DNA from: Flavobacterium johnsoniae
GTDB taxonomy: Bacteria > Bacteroidota > Bacteroidia > Flavobacteriales > Flavobacteriaceae
Assembly: GCF_030388325.1 (NCBI RefSeq)
Contig: NZ_CP103794.1
Coordinates: 1,922,001-1,986,000 of the forward strand
Length of the DNA: 64,000 bases
Direction of reading: 5' to 3'
The notes under the pieces were generated by a model that did not search any database, was not told the DNA's origin, and saw only the letters and a list, made by a program, of their open reading frames with translations. Shown here one piece after another: positions 27,991-35,387 of the stretch. A program made the position numbers and the translations under genes. Position 1 is the first letter of the stretch. Each line of letters opens with the position of its first letter.

Positions 27991-28020
27991 CAAAAATACG
28001 GCTTTTTTCTTAGAGGCAAA
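27991..28020 (-). promoter_or_regulatory. Promoter of the DUF3754 gene
   Basis: Minus-strand -7 element TATTTTTG (27991-27998) and -33 element TTTG (28017-28020), 18 bp apart, as in the Bacteroidetes sigma-A consensus. Transcription should start near 27985, downstream of the TTG pseudo-start. Confidence 0.65.
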
Positions 28021-28066
28021 GTTGCATTATTATAAAGAACTAGAACAAAAAAGCATTTAAAAATAT

Positions 28067-28097
28067 AAAAGCCGTAAAGAATTTCTTTACGGCTTTT
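28067..28097 (-). terminator. Terminator of the 28128 gene
   Basis: Stem GCCGTAAAGA (28071-28080) with TCTTTACGGC (28084-28093), extended by AAAA/TTTT on either side, 30 bp after the stop codon. Confidence 0.85.
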
Positions 28098-28127
28098 TGT
28101 TTGCAAAGCAAATGTGTTTTTAAATTA

Positions 28128-28973
28128 TTAATAAAGCTTTTGCGCAACCAAAGCTCCATACGCAGCTGAAAATACAACTCCTGTTCCATTATAAATACGT
28201 GGAGTATTAGTTGTTACATTACCCATTATTTGATACCATAAATAAATAGTATCTACTGGTTTTGTTACATTTACTACAAATACATAATTCCAGTTAAGAA
28301 GTTTGTTTGCAGGTATAACTTGAGTTGATATGCTTGTATGCCCTCCATTCCCAAAAATAGTCGAGGGAGTAAAAACACTAGAACTTGAAGACCATCCCGC
28401 AACTAATTCGGCGTAGTTTAATGAAGTGGAATTAGAGGGAGTCCAGTTGCTAGTTCTGTCTGTTAAATAAATTATCCAGCTCCCTTTTCCTAATGTTAAT
28501 GAACGTCCTGAATAAATAAAGCGATTATAAGCTAAATTCATTGCCGAACCTTGAGGTGCCATAAATGATGCTGCTGCAACTGGCGCAACCCATTTAGCAA
28601 CACCATTAGCATCAGATGTTAATATTTTACCAGCGCCTTGTGTTCCGTCAACAATTTGTAAAGCACCATTAGTTGTTCCATTATTAATCTGAAGTTTTGC
28701 GTTATCTCCTCCTGTCAATGATTTATTAGTATTAATGAGTACCTGACCGTTGGTTGTAATACGCATTTTTTCGTTATCTTTAGTTAAAATCGGAAGGTCA
28801 AAAGCATCTTTTGTACCTAAATTTTCAACTGCATTGTTTGTATTTCCATTCAGCTGCCATTGTGGAGTTGTATCTACTTGTACTTTTTTTCCATTAGGAC
28901 TCACTAAAGTTTCTGTTTGCGCAGAAACTAACATGCATTGTGTTAATAGAAATGATATTAAAAGTTTTTTCAT
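28128..28973 (-). CDS. Secreted protein, tandem paralogue 1
   Basis: A 281-residue exported protein with signal peptide KKLLISFLLTQCMLVSAQ. The N-terminal third is low-complexity and Asn/Gly/Thr-rich with GQVLINTNKSLTGG and ILTSDANGVAKWVAP, segments seen in many flavobacterial exoproteins near cell-surface tail modules. The C-terminal domain (residues about 135-281) is beta-rich with SGRSLTLGKGSWIIYLTDR. No enzymatic motif. It is a close paralogue of the next gene upstream at 29073-29918 and shares its length; the pair arose by tandem duplication. Confidence 0.75.
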   Translation of the reverse strand: MKKLLISFLLTQCMLVSAQTETLVSPNGKKVQVDTTPQWQLNGNTNNAVENLGTKDAFDLPILTKDNEKMRITTNGQVLINTNKSLTGGDNAKLQINNGTTNGALQIVDGTQGAGKILTSDANGVAKWVAPVAAASFMAPQGSAMNLAYNRFIYSGRSLTLGKGSWIIYLTDRTSNWTPSNSTSLNYAELVAGWSSSSSVFTPSTIFGNGGHTSISTQVIPANKLLNWNYVFVVNVTKPVDTIYLWYQIMGNVTTNTPRIYNGTGVVFSAAYGALVAQKLY

Positions 28974-29072
28974 TTTTTTAAACGTTTTTTACTAGGTGTT
29001 TTTTTGTGTCAAAAACCTATTAATAAAATGGTGTGAAAAATTAGTATCAATCACAAAATTTGTTCTTAAGAA

Positions 29073-29918
29073 TTAATAAAGTTTTTGTGCAATTAAACTT
29101 CCATACGCAGTTGAAAATGAATCTCCATTTCCATTATAAATAAATGGAATATTAGTTGTTACATTGCCCAAGATCTGATACCATAAATAAATGGTATCTA
29201 CTGGTTTTGTCACATTTACTACAAATACATAATTAAAATTAAGGAATTTGTTTTGCGGGATAATTTGAGTAGATACACACGAGTGCCCTGCATTTGCAAA
29301 GATAGATGAAGGTGTAAAAACGGTAGAACTTGAAGACCATCCTGCAACTAATTCGCCGTAGTTAAATTCGTTGGCAGTAGAAGGAGTCCAATTACCGGTT
29401 CTGTCTGTCAAATAAATTATCCAACTTCCTTTTCCTAAGGTTAATGAACGCCCAGAATATGTAAAATGATCATAAACTAAATCCATTTGTACACCAGGAG
29501 GCGCCATAAAAGAAGCGGCGGCAATTGGAGCAACCCATGTAGCAACACCATTTGCATCAGAGGTTAGTATTCTGCCTTCGCCTTGCGTTCCGTCTACAAT
29601 TTGTAAAGCACCATTAGTTGTTCCGTTGTTAATTTGAAGTTTTGCGTTATTTCCTCCGTTAAGTGATTTGTCGGTATTAATTAAAACTTGTCCATCGGTT
29701 GTAATACGCATTTTTTCGGTATCATTGGTTATAACCGGAAGATCAAAAGCATCTTTTGTACCTAATTTTTTAAGTTCATTGTTGGTATTTCCATTCAGTT
29801 CCCATTGAGGAGTTATATTTACTTTTACTTTTTTACCGTTGGGAGTAACTAATGTTTCTGTTTGCGCAGAAACTAACATGCATTGTGTCAATAAAAATGA
29901 CAATAACAGTTTTTTCAT
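29073..29918 (-). CDS. Secreted protein, tandem paralogue 2
   Basis: A 281-residue exported protein nearly colinear with the gene at 28128-28973: signal peptide KKLLLSFLLTQCMLVSAQ, the same NTNNELKKLGTKDAFDLPV and GQVLINTDKS blocks, and the same C-terminal beta domain. Differences cluster in the middle of the C-terminal domain. The frame extends 18 codons upstream (MAFNIEKYSK), but the start at 29916-29918 puts the signal peptide at the N-terminus and equalises the lengths of the two paralogues. Function unknown. Confidence 0.75.
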   Translation of the reverse strand: MKKLLLSFLLTQCMLVSAQTETLVTPNGKKVKVNITPQWELNGNTNNELKKLGTKDAFDLPVITNDTEKMRITTDGQVLINTDKSLNGGNNAKLQINNGTTNGALQIVDGTQGEGRILTSDANGVATWVAPIAAASFMAPPGVQMDLVYDHFTYSGRSLTLGKGSWIIYLTDRTGNWTPSTANEFNYGELVAGWSSSSTVFTPSSIFANAGHSCVSTQIIPQNKFLNFNYVFVVNVTKPVDTIYLWYQILGNVTTNIPFIYNGNGDSFSTAYGSLIAQKLY

Positions 29919-30366
29919 TTTTTTTTGTTTTTTGAAATTTGTTTTTGAGTATTTTTCAATATTAAATGCCATTTATAAAAAGGCAGACAAAATTATGATG
30001 AATGAAAAATATTTATAGCTCTCCAAAAGTTTTGTTTATATCAGATTAGGGTAAATTTTACTTGATGTAGTTAAATCTCTGTTATATAGGAGAAAAGATA
30101 TTGGAAAATAAAAGAATTTGATAAAATGAGGTAATTACGAATGCAAAAAAAAGTGGGATTTCTAATCGGTACCAGCGATTTGAAATCCCACTTCTGTGTT
30201 CCAAAAAAAGTGACAAAAAATTTAAAAGCCTTCTAGGAGAAAACCTTATTCTAACTAAAAATTATTCACAGCAAGTTTACGCCAAAATAAAATCATGGCT
30301 ATACGTATTTATACCTGTTTTTTTGAAAGGTGTAAAGTTGCAAAGTGACAAAGTTGCAAAGGTTGT
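29919..30366. other. Intergenic region with a minus-strand terminator
   Basis: 448 bp without a supported gene. It holds the upstream region of the secreted paralogue, the hairpin at 30151-30193, and, at about 30330-30360, two tandem AAAGTTGCAAAG-like units (AAAGTTGCAAAGTGACAAAG). Confidence 0.6.
30145..30193 (-). terminator. Terminator of the zinc-finger protein gene
   Basis: AAGTGGGATTTC (30151-30162) pairs with GAAATCCCACTT (30182-30193); an inner AATCG/CGATT extends the stem after one mismatch. In the minus direction it is followed by eight T. Confidence 0.8.
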
Positions 30367-30831
30367 TTAGTTTAAAGTCGACTTTTTGAGATTGATAACT
30401 CCTTGAATATATTTTATTAATTCTTCTTTTGTTACCGAAAAATTGGCTTTTTCAGCTTCAGTATTTAAGTATAAAGTAGCAATACTTTCGGCATCCATAT
30501 TCTGAGACAGATAGTGATGTTCTGCATATTGTATTAGAGAATCAACAAAAATTTCGCGTTGTTTGCCTTTTTCAATTGTTTCCTGATCGCCATCTTTTAT
30601 TTTGTCGATTACAGATTCTGGTAAATCTATCGTAAGATACATGCAATCTACGGCAACTTTATTAAGTATTTCTTTTTCGACTCTTCCAGTTGCATTGCAG
30701 TAAGCGCATGGAGCAGGAACCCATTTTAATTGTCGATTCAATCGAATGATATCTTCCCAGTCAACAAATCCTTTTCCAAGACATCTCGGACATTCTAAAT
30801 CTGATTTTCTAAAAAAATTAAAAATGCGCAT
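30367..30831 (-). CDS. Small protein with DnaJ-type cysteine-rich zinc-finger motifs
   Basis: A 154-residue soluble protein. CPRCLGKG (residues 14-21) and CAYCNATG (residues about 42-49) are two CxxCxGxG-type motifs, the zinc-binding pattern of the DnaJ central domain. They are followed by an acidic helical domain (CMYLTIDLPESVIDKI and TVTKEELIKYIQ-like segments). No J domain is present, so it is not a DnaJ co-chaperone; it may bind zinc and a protein partner. Monocistronic, with its own terminator. Confidence 0.65.
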   Translation of the reverse strand: MRIFNFFRKSDLECPRCLGKGFVDWEDIIRLNRQLKWVPAPCAYCNATGRVEKEILNKVAVDCMYLTIDLPESVIDKIKDGDQETIEKGKQREIFVDSLIQYAEHHYLSQNMDAESIATLYLNTEAEKANFSVTKEELIKYIQGVINLKKSTLN

Positions 30832-31185
30832 TGGTTATAAAATAATCTTAGTAGTTGTGTCGCGCGAATTTAAATAAATAAGTAAGAAAAATTACTCGTA
30901 TATGTACATTTTTTAAGAAAATAATTCGCAAAATTGCGTTTAAGTATATTTTTGTTTGATTTAAATTAATGACATATAACGTTTTCGTAAATTTGAAACC
31001 CCTTGTAATTATTGGGAATACGAGATTTTAATATTGTATTAGATTTAGTACAAAAAGAATTTATTTTTTCAAATTCAATAACGTAAGAAAAAACTTCTTT
31101 TGTTTAATTGAAAGAAATGAGTTTAATTTTTTGTTTAATATTCGTTAGACAAAAAATAAACAAAAGATTTTAAAAATTTCTTCAA
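30832..31185. other. AT-rich intergenic region
   Basis: 354 bp of very AT-rich DNA between two minus-strand genes. No gene, convincing terminator or repeat was seen. It should contain the promoter of the zinc-finger protein gene. Confidence 0.6.
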
Positions 31186-31899
31186 TTACCTAATCGGCAA
31201 ATTATCCAACAAAATCTGATATTTTCTTCCCACAGGAATAACTTCGCCGTTACTGATCGTTAAAGTTTTATTGACAACCGAAGTAATTTCGCGTGTATTT
31301 ACAATAAACGAACGATGCACCTGAACAAAATGCGAACAATCAATCTCAGTAGAAATGCTAGCAAGCGAACCGTAAATAATAATTGGAGATTTCAGTTTTC
31401 GGCTGTATAATTTCATATAATTACCAAGACTTTCAATATATAAAATATCAGTCAGTGGCGTTTCAATCACTTGACCATTCGAGCGATACGAAAGCACTTT
31501 TTCGTTGCTGTTGTCTTCCTTTTTTAGGTTATTTCCAGAATGATAGGTTTTGGCTTTTTCTATTGCTTTGGCAAATTTATCGAGAGAAATAGGTTTTAGA
31601 AGATAATCGATAGCATCGTTTTGATAAGCAGAAAGTGCAAAATCTGAGTACGCTGTTGTTACAATTGTAAGCGGGCGATTGGGTTGTAATTCCATTAATT
31701 CTACTCCCGAAATTACAGGCATATTAATGTCGAGAAAAATAATATCGTATTGGTTTTCGTTCAGTAGTTTAATAGCTTCCATTCCATTAAAAGCACTTCC
31801 GGAATGTTCCAGTTCGTCAAACTTTGAGATGTGAGAAATCAAGGCTTTGTGTGCCGGCGATTCGTCATCAATTATAAGACAGCGGTAGGTAAGTGCCAT
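31186..31899 (-). CDS. LytTR-family response regulator
   Basis: A 237-residue two-component regulator. The receiver domain has the acidic pair in LIIDDE, the phospho-acceptor Asp57 in FLDINMP, and Lys102 in LKPIS. The C-terminal half is a LytTR DNA-binding domain with ILYIESLGNYMKLYS, HFVQVHRSFIVN and VIPVGRKYQ. Its gene overlaps the 3' end of the sensor kinase gene by 28 bases, so the two are translated from one mRNA. The target genes are unknown. Confidence 0.93.
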   Translation of the reverse strand: MALTYRCLIIDDESPAHKALISHISKFDELEHSGSAFNGMEAIKLLNENQYDIIFLDINMPVISGVELMELQPNRPLTIVTTAYSDFALSAYQNDAIDYLLKPISLDKFAKAIEKAKTYHSGNNLKKEDNSNEKVLSYRSNGQVIETPLTDILYIESLGNYMKLYSRKLKSPIIIYGSLASISTEIDCSHFVQVHRSFIVNTREITSVVNKTLTISNGEVIPVGRKYQILLDNLPIR

Positions 31900-32870
31900 A
31901 TGGATAATTTTACGGTAAACATATTTTTCTCTTTTTTACAGCTTAAGTCGTGTTTTAAGCCATAAACTTCTAAACGTCTTTTTAGATTTTCAATTCCAAT
32001 CCCAGTGCTCGAAAGACGCGATTCTGAATCCAAACAATTGTTTTTCAAAGTAAAAATTACACTTCGGCATTTTACTTTTAAATCTAAATTGATGAAAGGT
32101 TCAGCAGTTTCAGCAGAAAATTTTACTGCATTTTCAACTAAAGGTAAAAAGAACAATGGCGGAATTTCGATTTCATCATGTAATCCTTCGATATTTTGAC
32201 TTACAGTAAGTCTTTCGTTTCTAAAGGTATAATATTCGATATATTTTTTTATGAAAGCAATTTCCTCTTCCAATAAAACATAATCTTTTTTTGAAGCCTC
32301 AATCTGATAACGCAGCATGTCTGAAAGATTAAGGATTCGATCTGGAACTTTATCTGGTTCTGCCAATGCTTCTCCATAAAGATTATTCATCGCATTCAGC
32401 AAAAAATGCGGATTTAATTGTTGTTTTAAAAACGAAAGTTCCGACTTGAAATTCATAATATCTTTATCGGCATCCATGATTTTTTTTGTAATCACAACAT
32501 GAATAAAATAGAAAAACATTCCATTAATAAGAAGCGATAAAATCTGCAATGTTTTGAAATTTCCGAAACCAACCAATGGGAAAAACCAATTAATAAAAAA
32601 ATAAAAAGAAGTCCAGTAAGTCAAAAACAGGAGGAAAAATACTTTTACCTTTCTTTTGAATAATAACTTTTTAATTACAAATAGATTAAAAACAGTAATC
32701 CAAAGAATACATGGAAAATATCCTATTGCAATTTTACTGACCATATAACAAAAGTCATGACCGGCCAAACGAAGTTCATCATAAACACAGGCAAAAATCA
32801 CCAATAGAATAAAGGTGTGTACGATGAGATTTCTGAGAAAGAAATTTTGGTAAATTTTGAGAATTTTCAT
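31872..32870 (-). CDS. LytS/YehU-type sensor histidine kinase
   Basis: A 332-residue inner-membrane kinase with about four N-terminal membrane segments (residues 12-125) and no recognisable extracytoplasmic sensor domain. The His_kinase domain has the phospho-accepting His155 in QLNPHFLLNAMNNLYGE, and the ATPase has PPLFFLPLVENAVKF (N box) and STGIGIENLKRRLEVYG (G box). It forms a pair with the overlapping LytTR regulator. The -7 promoter element ends only about 5 bp before the ATG. Confidence 0.9.
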   Translation of the reverse strand: MKILKIYQNFFLRNLIVHTFILLVIFACVYDELRLAGHDFCYMVSKIAIGYFPCILWITVFNLFVIKKLLFKRKVKVFFLLFLTYWTSFYFFINWFFPLVGFGNFKTLQILSLLINGMFFYFIHVVITKKIMDADKDIMNFKSELSFLKQQLNPHFLLNAMNNLYGEALAEPDKVPDRILNLSDMLRYQIEASKKDYVLLEEEIAFIKKYIEYYTFRNERLTVSQNIEGLHDEIEIPPLFFLPLVENAVKFSAETAEPFINLDLKVKCRSVIFTLKNNCLDSESRLSSTGIGIENLKRRLEVYGLKHDLSCKKEKNMFTVKLSIWHLPTAVL

Positions 32871-32875
32871 GACGG

Positions 32876-32883
32876 CAAAAATA
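32876..32883 (-). promoter_or_regulatory. -7 element of the kinase-regulator operon
   Basis: Minus-strand TATTTTTG, exact consensus, separated by 5 bp from the kinase ATG (32868-32870). Start of transcription would fall on or next to the A of the ATG, implying a leaderless mRNA. Confidence 0.5.
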
Positions 32884-32921
32884 ATATAATCGTATAGTTT
32901 TTAACCATTTGTAAAGAATAA

Positions 32922-32966
32922 TTTATACCAACGCCATTCGTATAAATCATACGCCGTTGGTATAAA
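32922..32966. promoter_or_regulatory. Nested palindrome upstream of the kinase operon
   Basis: Outer arms TTTATACCAACG (32922-32933) and CGTTGGTATAAA (32955-32966) are perfect; an inner pair CGTAT (32939-32943) and ATACG (32949-32953) lies within. There is no T-run, and the site is about 40-85 bp upstream of the -7 element, a position suited to an activator or operator site. Confidence 0.5.
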
Positions 32967-33210
32967 ATTGCTGTTGTAATAAAGGTTTGTGCTATATTTT
33001 TGAATGGTGTTTTGATGATAAATATATAAGTAAAATTCAGGTTTTAAAATTTTTAAAAAAAGAAGAATTTACTTAAATTTAAAATGCTTTATTGAAAGTT
33101 TTTACTTAATTTTAAACCTTTCAAATCTAAGCAGAATTTATGATCAAGAAGAAAACCTATAAAATATTTTAACCCTAAAAATATTGTATAATCTTTTTAA
33201 TCAAAGTGAT

Positions 33211-33456
33211 ATGTACCAGTTTAAAGAATTAAAAGAGGCAGATATGGTTGTGGAGATTTTTAAAACAAATGTTCAGAAAGAATCTGATAAAAATTATGTA
33301 GTTGCAGTTATACAATCTCAATTTCCTGATTATAAAATTAATTTTGATTTAGAAGATTGCGATAAAATACTCCGAGTAGAAGGTATTGATTTGCAATGCG
33401 AAAATATCATGGATTATGTGCATTGTTTAGGTTATACTTGCGAAAGAATAGATTAA
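33211..33456 (+). CDS. Small HMA-like (ferredoxin-fold) protein without CxxC
   Basis: An 81-residue soluble protein. EIFKTNVQKESDKNYVVAVI, FPDYKINFDLEDCDKILRVEG and IMDYVHCLGYTCERI give the strand-helix-strand-strand-helix-strand order of heavy-metal-associated domains, but the CxxC metal site in the first loop is missing (NVQKESD). Three cysteines sit elsewhere. The frame could extend to TTG 33184, but ATG 33211 gives the natural N-terminus. Identity as an HMA-like fold is inferred from the pattern only. Confidence 0.6.
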   Translation: MYQFKELKEADMVVEIFKTNVQKESDKNYVVAVIQSQFPDYKINFDLEDCDKILRVEGIDLQCENIMDYVHCLGYTCERID

Positions 33457-33685
33457 TAAAATAAAAAACAGGTGTAAATACGCTACGATATATAATTTAT
33501 TTGTAGGTATTTTGTGTGAAATTTATTTATAGAATTAAATTCATAAAATGACTAATATTATTCTTTCGATTTTTCTTTTTCTTTTAAAACAGTTAAGTTA
33601 ATTTCTTCTGTTTTCTACTTCTTCTATTGCGAATGATACTTTTTTATTACGAAAAGGTTTGTCCTTTTTTTGCATATAATTTTTC

Positions 33686-33693
33686 TAATTTTG
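33686..33693 (+). promoter_or_regulatory. -7 element of sulP
   Basis: TAATTTTG matches TAnnTTTG; a TTTG at 33658-33661 is a possible -33 element with a slightly long 24-bp spacer. The ATG at 33700 is only 6 bp downstream. Confidence 0.5.
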
Positions 33694-33699
33694 TGCCTT

Positions 33700-35229
33700 A
33701 TGAAAAAAACATTCCAACTCTTTGATTTCTCTCAAAAGGTAAATTATAAAAACGAAATTTTAGCAGGTTTAACCGTTGCAATGACAATGATTCCTGAATC
33801 TTTATCTTTTGCAATTTTGGCAGGATTTCCGCCATTAGTTGGATTATATGCTGCTTTTATTGCAGGATTGGTAACAGCTATTTTTGGAGGAAGACCTGGA
33901 ATGATTTCGGGCGGAGCGGGAGCAACCGTTATAGTTCTCATTGCTCTCATGAAATCTCACGGAATAGAATATGTTTTTGCAGCCGTTGCGCTCGGCGGTG
34001 TGGTGCAAATTTGTATCGGACTTTTTAAACTCGGAAAATTTATTCGTTTAGTGCCACAGCCTGTTATGTTTGGTTTTGTAAATGGTTTGGCAGTTGTGAT
34101 TTTTATGTCGCAATTAGAACAATTTAAAACCATTGTAAACGGACAAGTTTCTTGGCTTCAGGGAACTCCTTTATATATTATGCTAGGTTTGGTTGCGCTT
34201 ACTGTTGCTATTGTTTTGTTTTTTCCTAAAATCACAAAAGCGGTTCCAGCGTCTTTAGTTGCAATTATGGTTGTTTTTGCCTTAGTAATTATTTTTAATA
34301 TCGAAACTAAAACAGTCGAAGATATCGCTTCTGTTCAAGGCGGATTTCCTCCTTTTCATATTCCGAATATTCCTGTTTCTTTTGAAACTTTAAAAATCAT
34401 ATTCCCTTATTCAGTAATTGTCGCGGCCGTTGGTTTGACCGAAGGTTTGCTTACGCTGAATTTAGTCGACGAAATCACGGGAACTCGTGGCAACAGTAAT
34501 CGCGAATGTATCGCGCAAGGAAGTTCGAACATTCTAAACGGATTTTTCTACGGAATGGGAGGCTGCCCGATGATTGCACAAACTTTAGTAAATCTTGGCG
34601 CGGGTTCTAGAGCTAGACTTTCTGGGATTATTGCAGCTTTAACTATTTTAGTAATTATACTTTTTGGTGCGCCAGTAATTGGAAAATTGCCAATGGCAGC
34701 TTTGGTTGGTGTTATGATGATGGTTGCGATTACCACTTTCGAATGGGCAAGTTTCAGGATTATTAATAAAATGCCTAAACATGATATTTTCGTTGGAATT
34801 CTGGTTGCTTTAATAACAATTGTATTGCATAATCTTGCGTTGGCGGTTTTAATTGGCGTAATTATTTCAGCTTTAGTTTTTGCTTGGGAAAGTGCAAAAA
34901 GAATTCGCGCCCGACATTTTATTGATGAAAACGGAATTAAGCATTACGAGATTTATGGACCATTATTTTTCGGTTCTGTAACTGCTTTTATTGAAAAATT
35001 TGATATTCAGAACGATCCAAATCATGTTATAATCGATTTTAAAGAAAGTAGAGTTTCTGATATGTCGGCAATTGAAGCTTTGAATAATCTCACTAAAAAA
35101 TACAATCAGGAAAATAAAACAATAGAATTACAGTATTTAAGCGCAGACTGTAGGAAATTACTAAAAAATGCTGGCGCTGTTATTAAGGTAAATATTATTG
35201 AAGACCCTACTTACAAAGTTGTTTCTTGA
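33700..35229 (+). CDS. SulP-family anion transporter
   Basis: A 509-residue inner-membrane transporter of the SLC26/SulP family with about 12-14 membrane segments. The signature region PESLSFAILAGFPPLVGLYAAF is at about residues 33-54, and GGRPGMISGGAGATVIVLIAL follows. A C-terminal cytoplasmic STAS domain begins near residue 410 (GPLFFGSVTAFIEKF, with DFKESRVSDMSAIEAL). Substrates of the family include sulfate, bicarbonate and dicarboxylates; the sequence does not decide. Start placed at ATG 33700, since the longer TTG start precedes the -7 element. Confidence 0.88.
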   Translation: MKKTFQLFDFSQKVNYKNEILAGLTVAMTMIPESLSFAILAGFPPLVGLYAAFIAGLVTAIFGGRPGMISGGAGATVIVLIALMKSHGIEYVFAAVALGGVVQICIGLFKLGKFIRLVPQPVMFGFVNGLAVVIFMSQLEQFKTIVNGQVSWLQGTPLYIMLGLVALTVAIVLFFPKITKAVPASLVAIMVVFALVIIFNIETKTVEDIASVQGGFPPFHIPNIPVSFETLKIIFPYSVIVAAVGLTEGLLTLNLVDEITGTRGNSNRECIAQGSSNILNGFFYGMGGCPMIAQTLVNLGAGSRARLSGIIAALTILVIILFGAPVIGKLPMAALVGVMMMVAITTFEWASFRIINKMPKHDIFVGILVALITIVLHNLALAVLIGVIISALVFAWESAKRIRARHFIDENGIKHYEIYGPLFFGSVTAFIEKFDIQNDPNHVIIDFKESRVSDMSAIEALNNLTKKYNQENKTIELQYLSADCRKLLKNAGAVIKVNIIEDPTYKVVS

Positions 35230-35292
35230 ATTAGATAATTAGATAATGATATTGGCTGTAAAGGCACACGGCAGTGCGTCTACGCAATGCAT

Positions 35293-35325
35293 AAACCCGA
35301 CAGGTTTTTAAAACCTGTCGGGTTT
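35293..35325. terminator. Palindromic terminator between sulP and the MG2/plug-like gene
   Basis: AAACCCGACAGGTTTT (35293-35308) and AAAACCTGTCGGGTTT (35310-35325) form a perfect 16-bp inverted repeat. It lies between convergent genes and could stop both, though T-tracts outside the stem are short. Confidence 0.7.
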
Positions 35326-35387
35326 ACTATTTTGTTGAATAAACTCCAGATTTATCAGGAGGTTGTTCAAATTATCAAATTGACAAA

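Larger units (their letters stand above)
32871..33210. other. Divergent intergenic region
   Basis: 340 bp between the kinase operon and the small HMA-like gene. It contains the kinase -7 element and the nested palindrome; the remainder (32967-33210) is very AT-rich with no feature I can support. Confidence 0.6.

Noticed and set aside
35263..35292. GC-rich stretch after sulP as a separate gene or small RNA
   Set aside because: Too short and only similar in part to the hairpin at 38031-38052; recorded as a related repeat remnant.
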